Positions 1-16,500 are shown, numbered from the stretch's first letter. The stretch is 64,000 bases of DNA from Taudactylus pleione (GCA_031769625.1 JAUIMM010002316.1:31817-95816); one strand, 5' to 3'. Notes: generated by a model not told the origin, from the sequence alone. Program-made: numbers and translations.

Positions 1-448
1 ATTCTATACTATGTACAACTATACACCATATTCTATACTATGTTCCACTATACAGCTCTTCACCATATTCTATACTATGTACCTCTATACACCATATACT
101 ATACTATGTACCTCTATACAACATTTTCTATACTATGTACCACTTTACAGCTCTACACCACAATCTATACTATGTAACACTATACAGCTCTACACCACAT
201 TCTATACTATGTACCACTATACACCATATTCTATACTATGTACCACTATCCACCATATTCTATACTATGTACCACTATACACAACATTCTATACTATGTA
301 CCACTATACACAACATTCTATACAATGTACCATTATACAGCTTTACACCACATTCTATACTATGTATCACTATACATCATATTCTATGTTCCACTATACA
401 CCATATTCTAGACTATGTAAAACTATACACCATATTCTAGACTATGTA

Positions 449-477
449 CCACTATACACCATATTCTATACTATGTA
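449..477 (+). repeat. Reference 29-bp monomer
   Basis: This copy matches the majority sequence at every position and can serve as the type monomer. It contains 10 A, 10 T, 8 C and 1 G. No TAA, TAG or TGA occurs in any of the three forward frames, even across the junction to the next unit, whereas the reverse strand is full of TAG and TAT. Because 29 leaves remainder 2 on division by 3, three monomers (87 bp) are needed to return to the same frame. Confidence 0.95.
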
Positions 478-502
478 CCTCTATACACCACATTCTATAC
501 TA

Positions 503-516
503 TGTACCACTGTACA
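503..516. repeat. Example of a hairpin-forming monomer variant
   Basis: In the common monomer the join between units reads TGTACCACTATACA, a 4-bp inverted repeat with a 6-nt loop. In the CCACTGTACA variant it becomes TGTACCACTGTACA, a perfect 5-bp stem with a 4-nt loop. This variant recurs many times on both array arms. The structure follows from the sequence. Whether it forms in DNA or RNA is unknown. Confidence 0.6.
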
Positions 517-593
517 CCACATTCTATACTATGTACCACTATACACCATATTCTATACTATGTACCACCATACACCACATTCTATACTATGTT

Positions 594-630
594 CCACTAT
601 ACAGCTCTACACCACATTCTATACTATGTA
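594..630 (+). repeat. Reference 37-bp monomer (29-mer plus 8 bp)
   Basis: This unit equals the 29-mer with 8 bp (GCTCTACA) added after CCACTATACA. The addition brings in the only AGCT of the consensus. It resembles an imperfect copy of the neighbouring CTATACAC octamer (CTCTACAC), so slippage is a plausible origin. A related form reads CACCTCTACACC instead of CAGCTCTACACC (for example near 2,225 and 22,917). 37-mers often carry CCACATTC where 29-mers carry CCATATTC, but the linkage is loose. The two lengths are interspersed and not segregated. Confidence 0.93.
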
Positions 631-3196
631 CCACTATACATCATATTCTAAACTATGTACCAATATACAGCTCTACACCATATTCTATACTATGTACCAC
701 AATAGAGCTCTATACCATATTCTATACTATATACCACTATACACCATATTCTATACTATGTACCACTATACAGCTTTATACCACATTCTATACTATGTAC
801 CATTATACAGCTCTAAACAACATTCTATACTATGTACCACTATACACCATATTCTATACTATGTACCACTATACAGCTCTACACCACATTCTATGCTATG
901 TACCACTATACAACATATTCTATTCTATGTAAAACTATACAGCTCTACACCACATTCTATACTATGTACCACTATACACCATATTCTATACTATGTACCA
1001 CTATACAGCTCTACAACACATTCTATACTATGTACCACTATACTCCATATTCTATGTACCACTATACACCACATTCTAGACTATGTACCATTATACACCA
1101 TATTCTATACTATGTAACTCTATACACCATATTCTATACTATGTACCTCTATACACCATATTCTATACTATATACCACTATACACCAAATTCTATACTAT
1201 ATACCACTATACACCATATTCAATATTATGTAGCACTATACAGCTTTACACCACTTTCTATACTATGTACCACTTTACACCATATTCTATACTATGTACC
1301 TTTATACACCATATTCTATACTATATACCACTATATACCACATCCTATACTATGTACCATTATACAGCTCTACACCACATTCTATACTATGTACCACAAT
1401 ACACCATATTCTATACTATGTAACACTATACACCACATTCTATACTATGTACCATTATACAGCTCTACACCACATTCTATAATATGTACTACTATATACC
1501 ACATTTTATGCTATGTACCACTATACAGCTCTAAACAATATTCTATACTATGTACCACTATACAGCTCTGCACCACATTCTATACTATGTACCACTATAC
1601 ACCATATTCTATACTATGTACCTCTATACACCATATTCTATACTATATACCACTATACACCACATCCTATACTATGTACCATTATACAGCTCTACACCAC
1701 ATTCTATACTATGTACCACAATACACCATATTCTATACTATGTACCACTATACAGCTCTACACCACATTCTACACTGTGTTCAACTATACACCACATTCT
1801 ATACTATGTACCATTATACACCATATTCTATACTATGTTCCACTATACAGCTCTTCACCACATTCTATACTATGTACCACTATACACCATATTCTATACT
1901 ATGTACCACTATACAGCTCTACACCACATTTTATACAATGTACCACTATACCCCATATTCTATAATATTTACCTTTATACACCATATTCTATACTATTTA
2001 CCTCTATACACCATATTCTATACTATATACCACAATTAACCATATTCTATACATTGTACCTCTATACACCATATTCTATACTATATACAACTATACAGCT
2101 CTATCCCATATTCTATACTATGTACCACTATACACCATATTCTATACTATGAACCACTATACAGCTCTACACCATATTCTATACTATTTACCACTATACA
2201 CCATATTCTATACTATGTACCACTATACACCTCTACACCATATTCAATGCTATGTACCTCTATACTGCTCTACACCATATTATGTATTACGTACCACTAT
2301 ACAGCTCTACACCATAATCTTTACTATGTACCACTATACACCATATTCTATACTATGTACCACTATACACCATATTCTATACTATGTACCTCTATACACC
2401 ATAATTTATACTATGTACCACTATACACCACATTCTATACTATGTAGCACTATACACCATATTCTATACTATGTACCTCTATACACCATATTCTATACTG
2501 TGTACCACTATACACCATATTCTATACTATGTACACCAATACACCATAATCTATACTATTTACAACTATATACCATATTCTATACTTTATTCCGCTATAC
2601 ACCATATTTTATACTATGTACCACTATACAACACATTCTATACTATGTACCTCTATACACCATATTCTATACTATGTACTACTATACACCATATTCTATA
2701 CTATGTACCACTATACACCATATTCTATACTATGTACTACTATACACCATATTCTATACTATGTACCACAATATACCATATTCTATACTATGTACCACTA
2801 TACATCTCTACACCACATTCTATACTATGTTTCTCTATACACCATATTCTATACTATGTACCACAATATAGCTCTACACCATGTTTTATACTATGTACCA
2901 CTATACACCACATTCTTTACTATGTACCACTATACACCATATTCTATACTATGTACCTCTATACACCATATTCTATACTATGTACCACTATACACCACAT
3001 TCTATACTATGTACCATTTTACAGCTCTAAATCACATTCTATAGTATGTACCACTATACACCACATTCTATACTATGTACCATTATACAGCTTTACATCA
3101 CATTCTATACTATGTACCACTATACAACACATTCTATACTATAAACCACTATACAGCTCTACCCAACATTCTATAATATGTACCACTATACACCAT

Positions 3197-4561
3197 ATTC
3201 TATACTATGTACCACTATACACCATATTCTATGTTCCACTATACACCACATTCTAGACTATGTACCACTATACACCATATTCTATACTATGTACCTCTAT
3301 ACACCATAATTTATACTATGTACCACTGTACACCACATTCTATACTATGTAGCACTATACACCATATTCTATACTATGTACCACTATACACCATATTCTA
3401 TACTATAAACAACTATACAGCTCACCCCATATTCTATACTATGTACCTCTATACACCATAATTTATACTATGTACCACTATACACCACATTCTATTCTAT
3501 GTAGCACTATACACCATATTCTATACTATGTACTACTATACACCATTTTCTATACTATTAACCACTATACAGCTCTACACCATATTTTATGCTATGTATC
3601 ACTATACACAATACTCTATACTATGCACCACTGTACAGCTATACACCATATTCTATACTATATACCACTATACACCCTATTGTATACTATGTACCACTAT
3701 ACAGCTCTACACCACAATCTATACCATGTACCACTATACACCATATTCTAGACTATGTACCACTATACACCATATTCTATACTATGTACATCTATACACC
3801 ATATTCTATACTATGTACCTCTATACACCATATTCTATACTATATACCACTATACACCATATTCTATACTATGTACCACTATATACCATATTCTATACTA
3901 TAAACAACTATACAGCTCACCCCATATTCTATACTATGTACCTCTATACACCATAATTTATACTATGTACCACTATACACCACATTCTATTCTATGTAGC
4001 ACTATACACCATATTCTATACTATGTACTACTATACACCATTTTCTATACTATTAACCACTATACAGCTCTACACCATTTTCTATACTATATACCACTAT
4101 ACACCATATTCTATACTATATACCACTATTCACCTCTACACCATATTCTATACTATGTACCACTATACAGCTGTACACCACATTCTATACTATGTACCAC
4201 TATACAGCTCTACACCATATTCTATACTATTTACTACTATACACCACATTCTATACTGTGTACCACTATACACCATATTCTATTAAATTTACCACTAAAC
4301 ACCACATTCTAGGCTATGTACCACTATACACCATATTCTATACTATGTACCTCTATACACCATATTCTATACTATGTACCACTATACACCACATTCTATA
4401 CTATGTACCATTATACAGCTCTAAATCACATTCTATAGTATGTACCACTATACACCACATTCTATACTATGTACCATTACACAGCTTTACACCACATTCT
4501 ATACTATGTACCACTATACAACACATTCTATACTATAAACCACTATACAGCTCTACACAAC
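3197..4561 (+). repeat. 1,365-bp higher-order repeat, copy 1
   Basis: This is the first copy of a 1,365-bp tandem block. Its variant monomers recur in the same order 1,365 bp later (ATG of the short-unit marker at 3,207, 4,572 and 5,937). Homology extends upstream to about 2,905, but there copy 1 carries one additional 29-bp monomer, so the offset becomes 1,394. The block includes distinctive monomers: a TCACCCCATATTC unit (about 3,422 and 3,917), the TATTAAATTTACC unit near 4,281, and the TATAGTATG unit near 4,433. Confidence 0.9.
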
Positions 4562-5926
4562 ATTCTATACTATGTACCACTATACACCATATTCTATGTT
4601 CCACTATACACCACATTCTAGACTATGTACCACTATACACCATATTCTATACTATGTACCTCTATACACCATAATTTATACTATGTACCACTGTACACCA
4701 CATTCTATACTATGTAGCACTATACACCATATTCTATACTATGTACCACTATACACCATATTCTATACTATAAACAACTATACAGCTCACCCCATATTCT
4801 ATACTATGTACCTCTATACACCATAATTTATACTATGTACCACTATACACCACATTCTATTCTATGTAGCACTATACACCATATTCTATACTATGTACTA
4901 CTATACACCATTTTCTATACTATTAACCACTATACAGCTCTACACCATATTTTATGCTATGTATCACTATACACAATACTCTATACTATGCACCACTGTA
5001 CAGCTATACACCATATTCTATACTATATACCACTATACACCCTATTGTATACTATGTACCACTATACAGCTCTACACCACAATCTATACCATGTACCACT
5101 ATACACCATATTCTAGACTATGTACCACTATACACCATATTCTATACTATGTACATCTATACACCATATTCTATACTATGTACCTCTATACACCATATTC
5201 TATACTATATACCACTATACACCATATTCTATACTATGTACCACTATATACCATATTCTATACTATAAACAACTATACAGCTCACCCCATATTCTATACT
5301 ATGTACCTCTATACACCATAATTTATACTATGTACCACTATACACCACATTCTATTCTATGTAGCACTATACACCATATTCTATACTATGTACTACTATA
5401 CACCATTTTCTATACTATTAACCACTATACAGCTCTACACCATTTTCTATACTATATACCACTATACACCATATTCTATACTATATACCACTATTCACCT
5501 CTACACCATATTCTATACTTTGTACCACTATACAGCTGTACACCACATTCTATACTATGTACCACTATACAGCTCTACACCATATTCTATACTATTTACT
5601 ACTATACACCACATTCTATACTGTGTACCACTATACACCATATTCTATTAAATTTACCACTAAACACCACATTCTAGGCTATGTACCACTATACACCATA
5701 TTCTATACTATGTACCTCTATACACCATATTCTATACTATGTACCACTATACACCACATTCTATACTATGTACCATTATACAGCTCTAAATCACATTCTA
5801 TAGTATGTACCACTATACACCACATTCTATACTATGTACCATTATACAGCTTTACACCACATTCTATACTATGTACCACTATACAACACATTCTATACTA
5901 TAAACCACTATACAGCTCTACACAAC
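4562..5926 (+). repeat. 1,365-bp higher-order repeat, copy 2
   Basis: This is a near-identical second copy. The only differences I noticed are CATTACACAG at about 4,468 against CATTATACAG at about 5,833, and CTATACTATG at about 4,152 against CTATACTTTG at about 5,517. The same block starts a third time at 5,927 but leaves the pattern near 6,105, where a different run of monomers begins. Such high identity beside much more divergent neighbouring monomers points to a recent unequal exchange or amplification. Confidence 0.9.
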
Positions 5927-7962
5927 ATTCTATACTATGTACCACTATACACCATATTCTATGTTCCACTATACACCACATTCTAGACTATGTACCACTA
6001 TACACCATATTCTATACTATGTACCTCTATACACCATAATTTATACTATGTACCACTGTACACCACATTCTATACTATGTAGCACTATACACCATATTCT
6101 ATACTATGTACCACTATACACCATATTCTATACTATGTACCTCTATACACCATTTTCTATACTGTGTACCACTATACACCATATTCTATACTATGTGCCA
6201 CAATACACCATATTCTATACTATTTACCACTATATACCATATTCTATACTATATTCCACTTTACACCATATTTTATACTATCTACCACTATACAACACAT
6301 TCTATACTATGTAGCACTATACACCATATTCTATACTATGTGCCTCTATACACCATATTCTATACTATGTACGACTATACAAAATATTCTATACTATGTA
6401 CCACAATACACCATAATCTATACTATGTACCACTTTACATCTCTACACCACATTCTATACTATGTTCCTCTATACACCATATTCTATACTATGTACCACT
6501 ATACACCACATTCTATACTGTGTACCACTATACACCATATTCTATACTATGTACCTCTATACACCATATTCTATACTATGTACCACAATACACCATATAC
6601 TATACTATGTACACTATACATCTCTACACCACATTCTATACTATGTTCCTCTATACACCATATTCTATACTATGAACCACTATACACCATATTCTATACT
6701 ATGTACCACTATACACACCATATTCTATACTATGTACCTCTATACACCATTTTCTATACTATGTACCACTATACACCATATTCTATGCTATGTAGCACAA
6801 TACAGCTCTACACCATATTCTATACTATGTACCACTATACTGCACTACACCATATTCTATACTATGTACCACTTTACAGGTCTACATCATATTCTATACT
6901 ATGTACCACTATTCACCATATTCTATACTACTAACCACTATACAGCTCTACACCACTTTCTATACTATATACCACTATACACCATGTTCTATACTATGTA
7001 GCACTATACACCATATTCTATACTATGTACCACTATACATTTCTACATCATATTTTATGCTATGTATCACTATACACAATACTCTATACTCTTCACCACT
7101 GTACAGCTATACACCATATTCTATACTATATACCACTATACACCCTATTGTATACTATGTACCACTATACAGCTCTACACCATATTCTATTCTATGTACC
7201 ACTATATAGCTCTACACCATATTCTATACTATGTAACACTATACAGCTCTACACCACATTCAATACTATGTACCACTATACACCATATTCTAGACTATGT
7301 ACCACTATACATCATATTCTATACTATGTACATCTATACACCATATTCTATACTATTTACCTCTATACACCATATTCTATACTATATACCACTATACACC
7401 ATATTCTATACTATGTACCACTATATACCATATTCTATACTATAAACAGCTATACAGCTCATCCCATATTCTATACTATGTACCTCTATACACCATAATT
7501 TATACTATGTACCACTATACACCACATTCTATACTATGTAGCACTATACACCATATTCTATACTATGTACTACTATACACCATTTTCTATACTATTAACC
7601 ACTATACAGCTCTACACCATATTCTATACTATATACCACTATACACAATATTCTATACTATATACCACTATTCACATCTACACCATATTCTATACTATGT
7701 ACCACTATACAGCTGTATACCACATTCTATACTATGTACCTCTATACAGCTCTACACCATATGCTATACTATTTACTACTATACACCACATTCTATACTG
7801 TGTACCACTATACACCATATTGTATTAAATGTACCACTAAACACCACATTCTAGACTATGTACCACTATACACCATATTCTATACTATGTACATCTATAC
7901 ACCATATTCTATACTATGTACCTCTATACACCATATTCTATACTATATACCACTATACACCA
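5167..7962 (+). repeat. 2,796-bp higher-order repeat, copy 1
   Basis: This is the first copy of a larger block that overlaps the end of the 1,365-bp duplication, so amplification happened in at least two nested steps. Its monomer order (TCACCCC unit, TATTAAATTTACC unit, short-unit marker at 5,960, CTATGTGCC units, TGTACGAC unit at 6,368, the ACACACC unit near 6,716, the ATACTCTATACTC unit near 7,080) is repeated 2,796-2,799 bp downstream. It holds nothing but monomers. Confidence 0.88.
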
Positions 7963-10732
7963 AATTCTATACTATGTACCTCTATACACCATATTCTATA
8001 CTATATACCACTATACACCATATTCTATACTATGTACCACTATATACCATATTCTATACTATAAACAACTATACAGCTCACCCCATATTCTATACTATGT
8101 ACCTCTATACACCATAATTTATACTATGTACCACTATACACCACATTCTATTCTATGTAGCACTATACACCATATTCTATACTATGTACTACTATGCACC
8201 ATTTTCTATACTATTAACCACTATACAGCTCTACACCATTTTCTATACTATATACCACTATACACCATATTCTATACTATATACCACTATTCACCTCTAC
8301 ACCTTATTCTATACTATGTACCACTATACAGCTGTACACCACATTCTATACTATGTACCACTATACAGCTCTACACCATATTCTATACTATTTACTACTA
8401 TACACCACATTCTATACTGTGTACCACTATACACCATATTCTATTAAATTTACCACTAAACACCACATTCTAGGCTATGTACCACTATACACCATATTCT
8501 ATACTATGTACCTCTATACACCATATTCTATACTATGTACCACTATACACCACATTCTATACTATTGTACCATTATACAGCTCTAAATCACATTCTATAG
8601 TATGTACCACTATACACCACATTCTATACTATGTACCATTATACAGCTTTACACCACATTCCATACTATGTACCACTATACAACACATTCTATACTATAA
8701 ACCACTATACAGCTCTACACAACATTCTATACTATGTACCACTATACACCATATTCTATGTTCCACTATACACCACATTCTAGACTATGTACCACTATAC
8801 ACCATATTCTATACTAAGTACCTCTATACACCATAATTTATACTATGTACCACTGTACACCACATTCTATACTATGTAGCACTATACACCATATTCTATA
8901 CTATGTACCACTATACACCATATTCTATACTATGTACCTCTATACACCATTTTCTATACTGTGTACCACTATACACCATATTCTATACTATGTGCCACAA
9001 TACACCATATTCTATACTATTTACCACTATATACCATATTCTATACTATATTCCACTTTACACCATATTTTATACTATCTACCACTATACAACACATTCC
9101 TATACTATGTAGCATTATACACCATATTCTATACTATGTGCCTCTATACACCATATTCTATACTATGTACGACTATACACCATATTCTATACTATGTACC
9201 ACAATACACCATAATCTATACTATGTACCACTTTACATCTCTACACCACATTCTATACTATGTTCCTCTATACACCATAGTCTATACTATGTACCACTAT
9301 ACACCACATTCTATACTGTGTACCACTATACACCATATTCTATACTATGTACCTCTATACACCATATTCTATACTATGTACCACAATACACCATATACTA
9401 TACTATGTACACTATACATCTCTACACCACATTCTATACTATGTTCCTCTATACACCATATTCTATACTATGAACCACTATACACCATATTCTATACTAT
9501 GTACCACTATACACACCATATTCTATACTATGTACCTCTATACACCATTTTCTATACTATGTACCACTATACACCATATTCTATGCTATGTAGCACAATA
9601 CAGCTCTACACCATATTCTATACTATGTACCACTATACTGCACTACACCATATTCTATACTATGTACCACTTTACAGGTCTACACCATATTCTATACTAT
9701 GTACCACTATTCACCATATTCTATACTACTAACCACTATAACAGCTCTACACCACTTTCTATACTATATACCACTATACACCATGTTCTATACTATGTAG
9801 CACTATACACCATATTCTATACTATGTACCACTATACATTTCTACATCATATTTTATGCTATGTATCACTATACACAATACTCTATACTCTTCACCACTG
9901 TACAGCTATACACCATATTATATACTATGTACCACTATACAGCTCTACACCATATTCTATTCTATGTACCACTATATAGCTCTACACCATATTCTATACT
10001 ATGTAACACTATACAGCTCTACACCACATTCAATACTATGTACCACTATACACCATATTCTAGACTATGTACCACTATACATCATATTCTATACTATGTA
10101 CATCTATACACCATATTCTATACTATTTACCTCTATACACCATATTCTATACTATATACCACTATACACCATATTCTATACTATGTACCACTATATACCA
10201 TATTCTATACTATAAACAGCTATACAGCTCATCCCATATTCTATACTATGTACCTCTATACACCATAATTTATACTATGTACCACTATACACCACATTCT
10301 ATACTATGTAGCACTATACACCATATTCTATACTATGTACTACTATACACCATTTTCTATACTATTAACCACTATACAGCTCTACACCATATTCTATACT
10401 ATATACCACTATACACAATATTCTATACTATATACCACTATTCACATCTACACCATATTCTATACTATGTACCACTATACAGCTGTATACCACATTCTAT
10501 ACTATGTACCTCTATACAGCTCTACACCATATGCTATACTATTTACTACTATACACCACATTCTATACTGTGTACCACTATACACCATATTGTATTAAAT
10601 GTACCACTAAACACCACATTCTAGACTATGTACCACTATACACCATATTCTATACTATGTACATCTATACACCATATTCTATACTATGTACCTCTATACA
10701 CCATATTCTATACTATATACCACTATACACCA
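7963..10732 (+). repeat. 2,770-bp higher-order repeat, copy 2 (three +1 insertions, one monomer lost)
   Basis: This aligns to 5,167-7,962. The offset starts at 2,796 and rises by one at each of three single-base insertions: an extra T at about 8,566, an extra C at about 9,100 and an extra A at about 9,740. It then falls by 29 because one monomer is missing near 9,919, giving an offset of 2,770 for the rest. The three insertions fall in different monomers. They could be old mutations or consensus errors. Confidence 0.87.
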
Positions 10733-13595
10733 AATTCTATACTATGTACCTCTATATACCATATTCTATACTATAAACAACTATACAGCTCACCCCATAT
10801 TCTATACTATGTACCTCTATACACCATAATTTATACTATGTACCACTATACACCATATTCTATACTATTTACTACTATACACCACATTCTATACTATGTA
10901 CCACTATACAACACATTCTATACTATAAACCACTATACAGCTCTACACAACATTCTATAATATGTACCACTATACACCATATTCTATACTATATACCACT
11001 ATTCACCTCTACACCATATCTATATTATGTACCACTATACAACTGTATACCACATTCTATACTGTGTACCTCTATACAGCTCTACACCATATTCTATACT
11101 GTTTACTACTATACACCACATTCTATACTGTGTACCACTATACACCATATTGTATTAAATGTACCACTAAACACCACATTCTAGGCTATGTACCACTATA
11201 CACCATATTCTATACTATGTACCTCTATCCACCATATTCTATACTATGTAAAACTATACACCACATTCTATACTATGTACCATTATACAGCTTTACACCA
11301 CATTCTATACTATGTACCACTTCACAACACATTCTATACTATAAACCACTATACAGCTCTACACAACATTCTATAATTTGTACCACTATACACCATATTC
11401 TATAATATGTACCTCTATACAGCTCTACACCACATTCTATACTATGTACCACTATACACCATATTCTATGTTCCACTATACACCACATTCTAGACTATCT
11501 ACCACTATACACCATATTCTATACTATGTACCTCTATACACCATAATTTATACTATGTACCGATACACCATATTCTATACTATGTACCTCTATACACCAT
11601 AATTTATACTACGTACCACTATACAACACATTCTATACTGTGTAGCACTATACACCATATTCTATAATATGTACGACTATACACCTTATTCTATACTATG
11701 TACCACAATACACCATAATCTATACTATATACAACTATACATCTCTACACCACATTCTATACTATGTTCATCTATACACCATATTCTATACTATGTACCA
11801 CTATATAGCTCTACACCAAATTCTTTACTATGTACCACTATACACCACATTCTATACTATGTACCACAATACACCATATACTATGCTATGTACACTATAC
11901 ATCTCTACACCACATTCTATACTATGTTCCTCTATACACCATATTCTATACTATGTACCACTATACACCATATTCTATACTATGTACCACTATACACACC
12001 ATATTCTATACTATGTACCTCTATACAGCACTACACCATATTCTATACTATGTACCACTATACAGCACTACACCATATTCTAACAATGTACCACTATACA
12101 GGTCTACACCATATTCTATACTATATACCGCTATGCAAAATATTTTTTACTATGTACCACTATACAACACATTCTATACTATGTAGCACTATACACCATA
12201 TTCTATACTATGCACCACAATACACCATATTCTATACTATGTAACTCTATACACCATAATCTATACTATGTACCACAATACACATATTATATACTATAAA
12301 CAACTATATAGCTCCACCCCATATTCTATACAATGTACCACTATACATCGTTTTCTATACTTTGAACCACTATACAGCTCTACACATATTCTATACTATA
12401 TACCACTATACACCCTATTCTATACTATGTAACACTATACACCATATTCTATAAAATGTAACACTATACACCAATTTCTATACTATGTACCATTATACAG
12501 CTCTACACCACATTCTATACTATGTACCACTATACAGCTCTACACCATATTCTATACTATATACTACTATACACCACATTCTATACTATGTACAAGTATA
12601 CACCATATTCTATAAAATGTAACACTATACACCACATTCTATACTATGTACCACTATACAGCTCTACACCATATTCTATACTATGTACCACTATACAGCT
12701 CTACACCACATTCTATACTATGTTCCATTGTACACCATATTCTATACTATGTACCACTATACACCACATTCTAGACTATGTACCACTATACACCATATTC
12801 TATACTATGTACCTCAATACACCATATTCTATACTATGTACCACTATACCACATTCTATAATATGTAACATTATACAGCTCTAAATCACATTCTATACTA
12901 TGTACAACTATACACCACATTCTATACTATGTACCATTATACAGCTCTACACCACATTCTATACTATGTACCACTATACACCATATTCTATACTATGTAG
13001 CACTATACACCATATTCTATACTATGTACCACTATACACCATATTCTATACTATGTACCTCTATACACCATATTCTATACGGTGTACCCACTATAAACCA
13101 TATTCTATACTATGTACCGCAATACACCACATTCTATACTATTTATCACTATATACCATATTCTATATTATATACCGCTATACACCATATTTTATACTAT
13201 GTACCACTATACACCACATTCTATACTATGTAGCACTATACACCATATTCTATACTATGTAGCATTATACACCATATTCTATACTATGTACCACAATACA
13301 ATATATTCTATACTATGTACCACTATACATCTCTACACCACATTCTATACTATGTTCCTCTATACACCATATTCTATACTATGTACCACTATATAGCTCT
13401 ACACCAAATTCTATACTATGTACCACTATACACCACAATCTTTAATATGTACCACTATACACCATATTCTATACTATGTACCTCTATACACCATATATTA
13501 TATGCTATGTACCACTATACACCGTATTCTAAACTATGTAACACTATACACACCATATTCTATACTATGTACCTCTATACACCATTTTCTATACT
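10733..13595 (+). repeat. Degraded third relative of the 2.8-kb HOR
   Basis: The beginning continues the 2.8-kb block but skips some monomers (58 bp lost near 10,755, more lost by 10,850). Recognisable landmarks return in the same order: the TATTAAATGTACC unit near 11,153, the short-unit marker near 11,465, TGTACGAC at 11,670, and the GTACACTATACATC unit near 11,890. Spacing is shorter than in the first two copies and point differences are more frequent. From about 12,250 the similarity fades into generic mixed monomers. No unique DNA is seen. Confidence 0.75.
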
Positions 13596-16500
13596 ATGTA
13601 CCACAATAAAGCTCTACTCCATATTCTATGCTATGTACCACTATACTGCACTACACCAGATTCTATACTATTTACCACTATACAGGTCTACACCAAATTC
13701 TATACTATGTACCACTATACACCATATTCTATACTATGTACCTCTATACACCATATTCTATACTATGTACCACTATACACCATATTCTATACTATGTACC
13801 TCAAAACACCATATTCTATATTATTTACCTCTATACACCATATTCTATACCAAGTACCACTATACACCACATTCTATACTATGTACCACAAAACAGCTCT
13901 ACACCATATTCTAAACTATGTACCACTATACTGCTCTACACCATATTCTGTACTATGTACCACTATACAGCTCTACACCATATTCTTTACTATGTACCAC
14001 TTTACACCATATTCTATACTATGTACCACTATACACCACATTCTATACTATGTACCTCTATACACCATATTCTATACTATGTACCTCTATACACCATATT
14101 CTATACTATATACCACTATACACCATATTCTAAACAATGTACCACTATACACCATATTCTATACTATATACAACTATACAGCTGTACCCCATTTTCTAAA
14201 CTCTGTACCACTATACACCATATTCTATACTATGAACCACTATACAGCTCTCCACCATTCTATACTATATATCACTATACACCATATTCTATGCTATGTA
14301 CCACTTTACAGGTCTATTCCACTTTCTATACTGTGTACCACTATACAGCTCTACACCATATTCTATACTATATACTACTATACACCACATAATATGTACC
14401 AATATACACTATATTCTAGACTATGTACCACTATACACCATATTCTATACTATGTACCTCTATACAACATATTCTATACTATCTACCTCTACACACAATA
14501 TTCTATACTATGTACCACTATACACAACATTCTATACTATGTAACACTATACACCATATTCTATACTTTGTACCTCTATACACTATATTCTATACAATGT
14601 ACCACTATACACCACATTCTATACTATGTACCATTGTACAGCTTTATACCACATTCTATACTATATACCACTATACACCACATTCTATACTATGTACCAC
14701 TATACAGCTCTACACCACATTCTATACTATGTTCCTCTATACTCCATATTCTATACTATGTACCTCTATACAGCTCTACACCAAATTCTATACTATGTAC
14801 CACTATACACCACATTCTATACAATGTACCACTATACACAATATTCTATACTATGTACCTCTATACACCATATTCTATACTATGTACCACAATACACAAT
14901 ATTCTATACTATGTACCACTATACACCGTATTCTATACTATGTTCCACTATACACCATATTCTATACTATATACCTCTATACACCATTTTCTATACTATG
15001 TACCATTATACACCATATTCTATGCTATGTACCACAATACAGCTCTACACCATATTCTATACTATGTACCACTTAACAGCACAACACCATATTCTATACT
15101 ATGTATCACTATACAGGTCTACACCATATTCTATACTATGTACCACTGTACACCATATTCTATACCACTATACACCATATTCTAGACTATGTACCACTAT
15201 ACACCATATTCTATACTATGTACCTCTATTCAACATATTCAATACTATGTACCACTATACACCATATTCTATACTGTGTACCACTATACACCATATTCTT
15301 TACTATTTACCACAATACACCATATTCTATACTATTTACCACTATATACCATATTCTATACTATATACCGCTATACACCATATTTTATACTATGTAACAC
15401 TATACAACACATTCTAAACTATGTAGCACTATACACCATATTCTATACTATGTACCTCTATACACCATATTCTATACTATGTACCACTATACACCATATT
15501 CTATACTATGTACCACAATACACCATATTCTATATTATTTACCTCTATACACCATATTCTATACTATGTACCACTATACACCATATTCTATACTATGTAC
15601 CTCTATACACCATATTCTATACTATGTACCACTATACACCATATTCTATACTATGTACCACAATACACCATATTCTATATTATTTACCTCTATACACCAT
15701 ATTCTTTACTATGTACCACTTTACTCCATATTCTATACTATGTACCACTATACACCACATTCTATACTATGAACCTCTATACACCATATTCTATACTATG
15801 TACCTCTATACACCATATTCTATACTATATACATCTATACAGCTCTACCCCATTTTCTAAACTCTGTACCACTGTACACCATATTCTATACTATGAACCA
15901 CTATACAGCTCTACACCATATTCTATACTATATATCACTATAAACCATATTCTATGCTATGTACCACTTTACAGGTCTATTCCACTTTCTATACTGTGTA
16001 CCACTATATGGCTCTACACCATATTCTATACTATATACTACTATACACCACATTCTATACTATGTACCACTATACAGAGTATTCTATACTTTGTAGCACT
16101 ATACACCACATTCTATACTACGTACCACTATTCATCTCTACACCACATTCTATACTATGTACCACTATACACCATATTCTATGTACCACTATACACAATA
16201 TTCTAGACTATGTACCACTATACACCATATTCTATACTATGTACCTCTACACAGAATATTCTATACTATGTACCACAATACACAACATTCTATACTATGC
16301 ACCACTATACACCATATTCTATACTTTGTACCTCTATACACCACATTCTATACTATGTTCATCTATACACCACATTCTATACTATATACCACTAAACAGC
16401 TCTACACCACATTCTATACTATGTTCCTCTATACACCATATTCTATACTATGTACCACTATACAGCTCTACACCAAATTCTATACTATGTACCACTATAC

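Larger units (their letters stand above)
1..2904 (+). repeat. Array segment without a local large duplication; distant homologue at 20.6-22.3 kb
   Basis: This is plain mixed 29/37-bp monomer sequence. The stretch from about 500 to 1,117 aligns with 21,347-21,964 at a constant offset of 20,847 bp, with substitutions but no net length change. For example the TGTACCACCA variant lies at 561 and 21,408, and a shared run of variant monomers ends at 1,117 and 21,964. No gene-like feature is seen here. Open frames run through it only because the forward consensus lacks stop codons. Confidence 0.85.
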
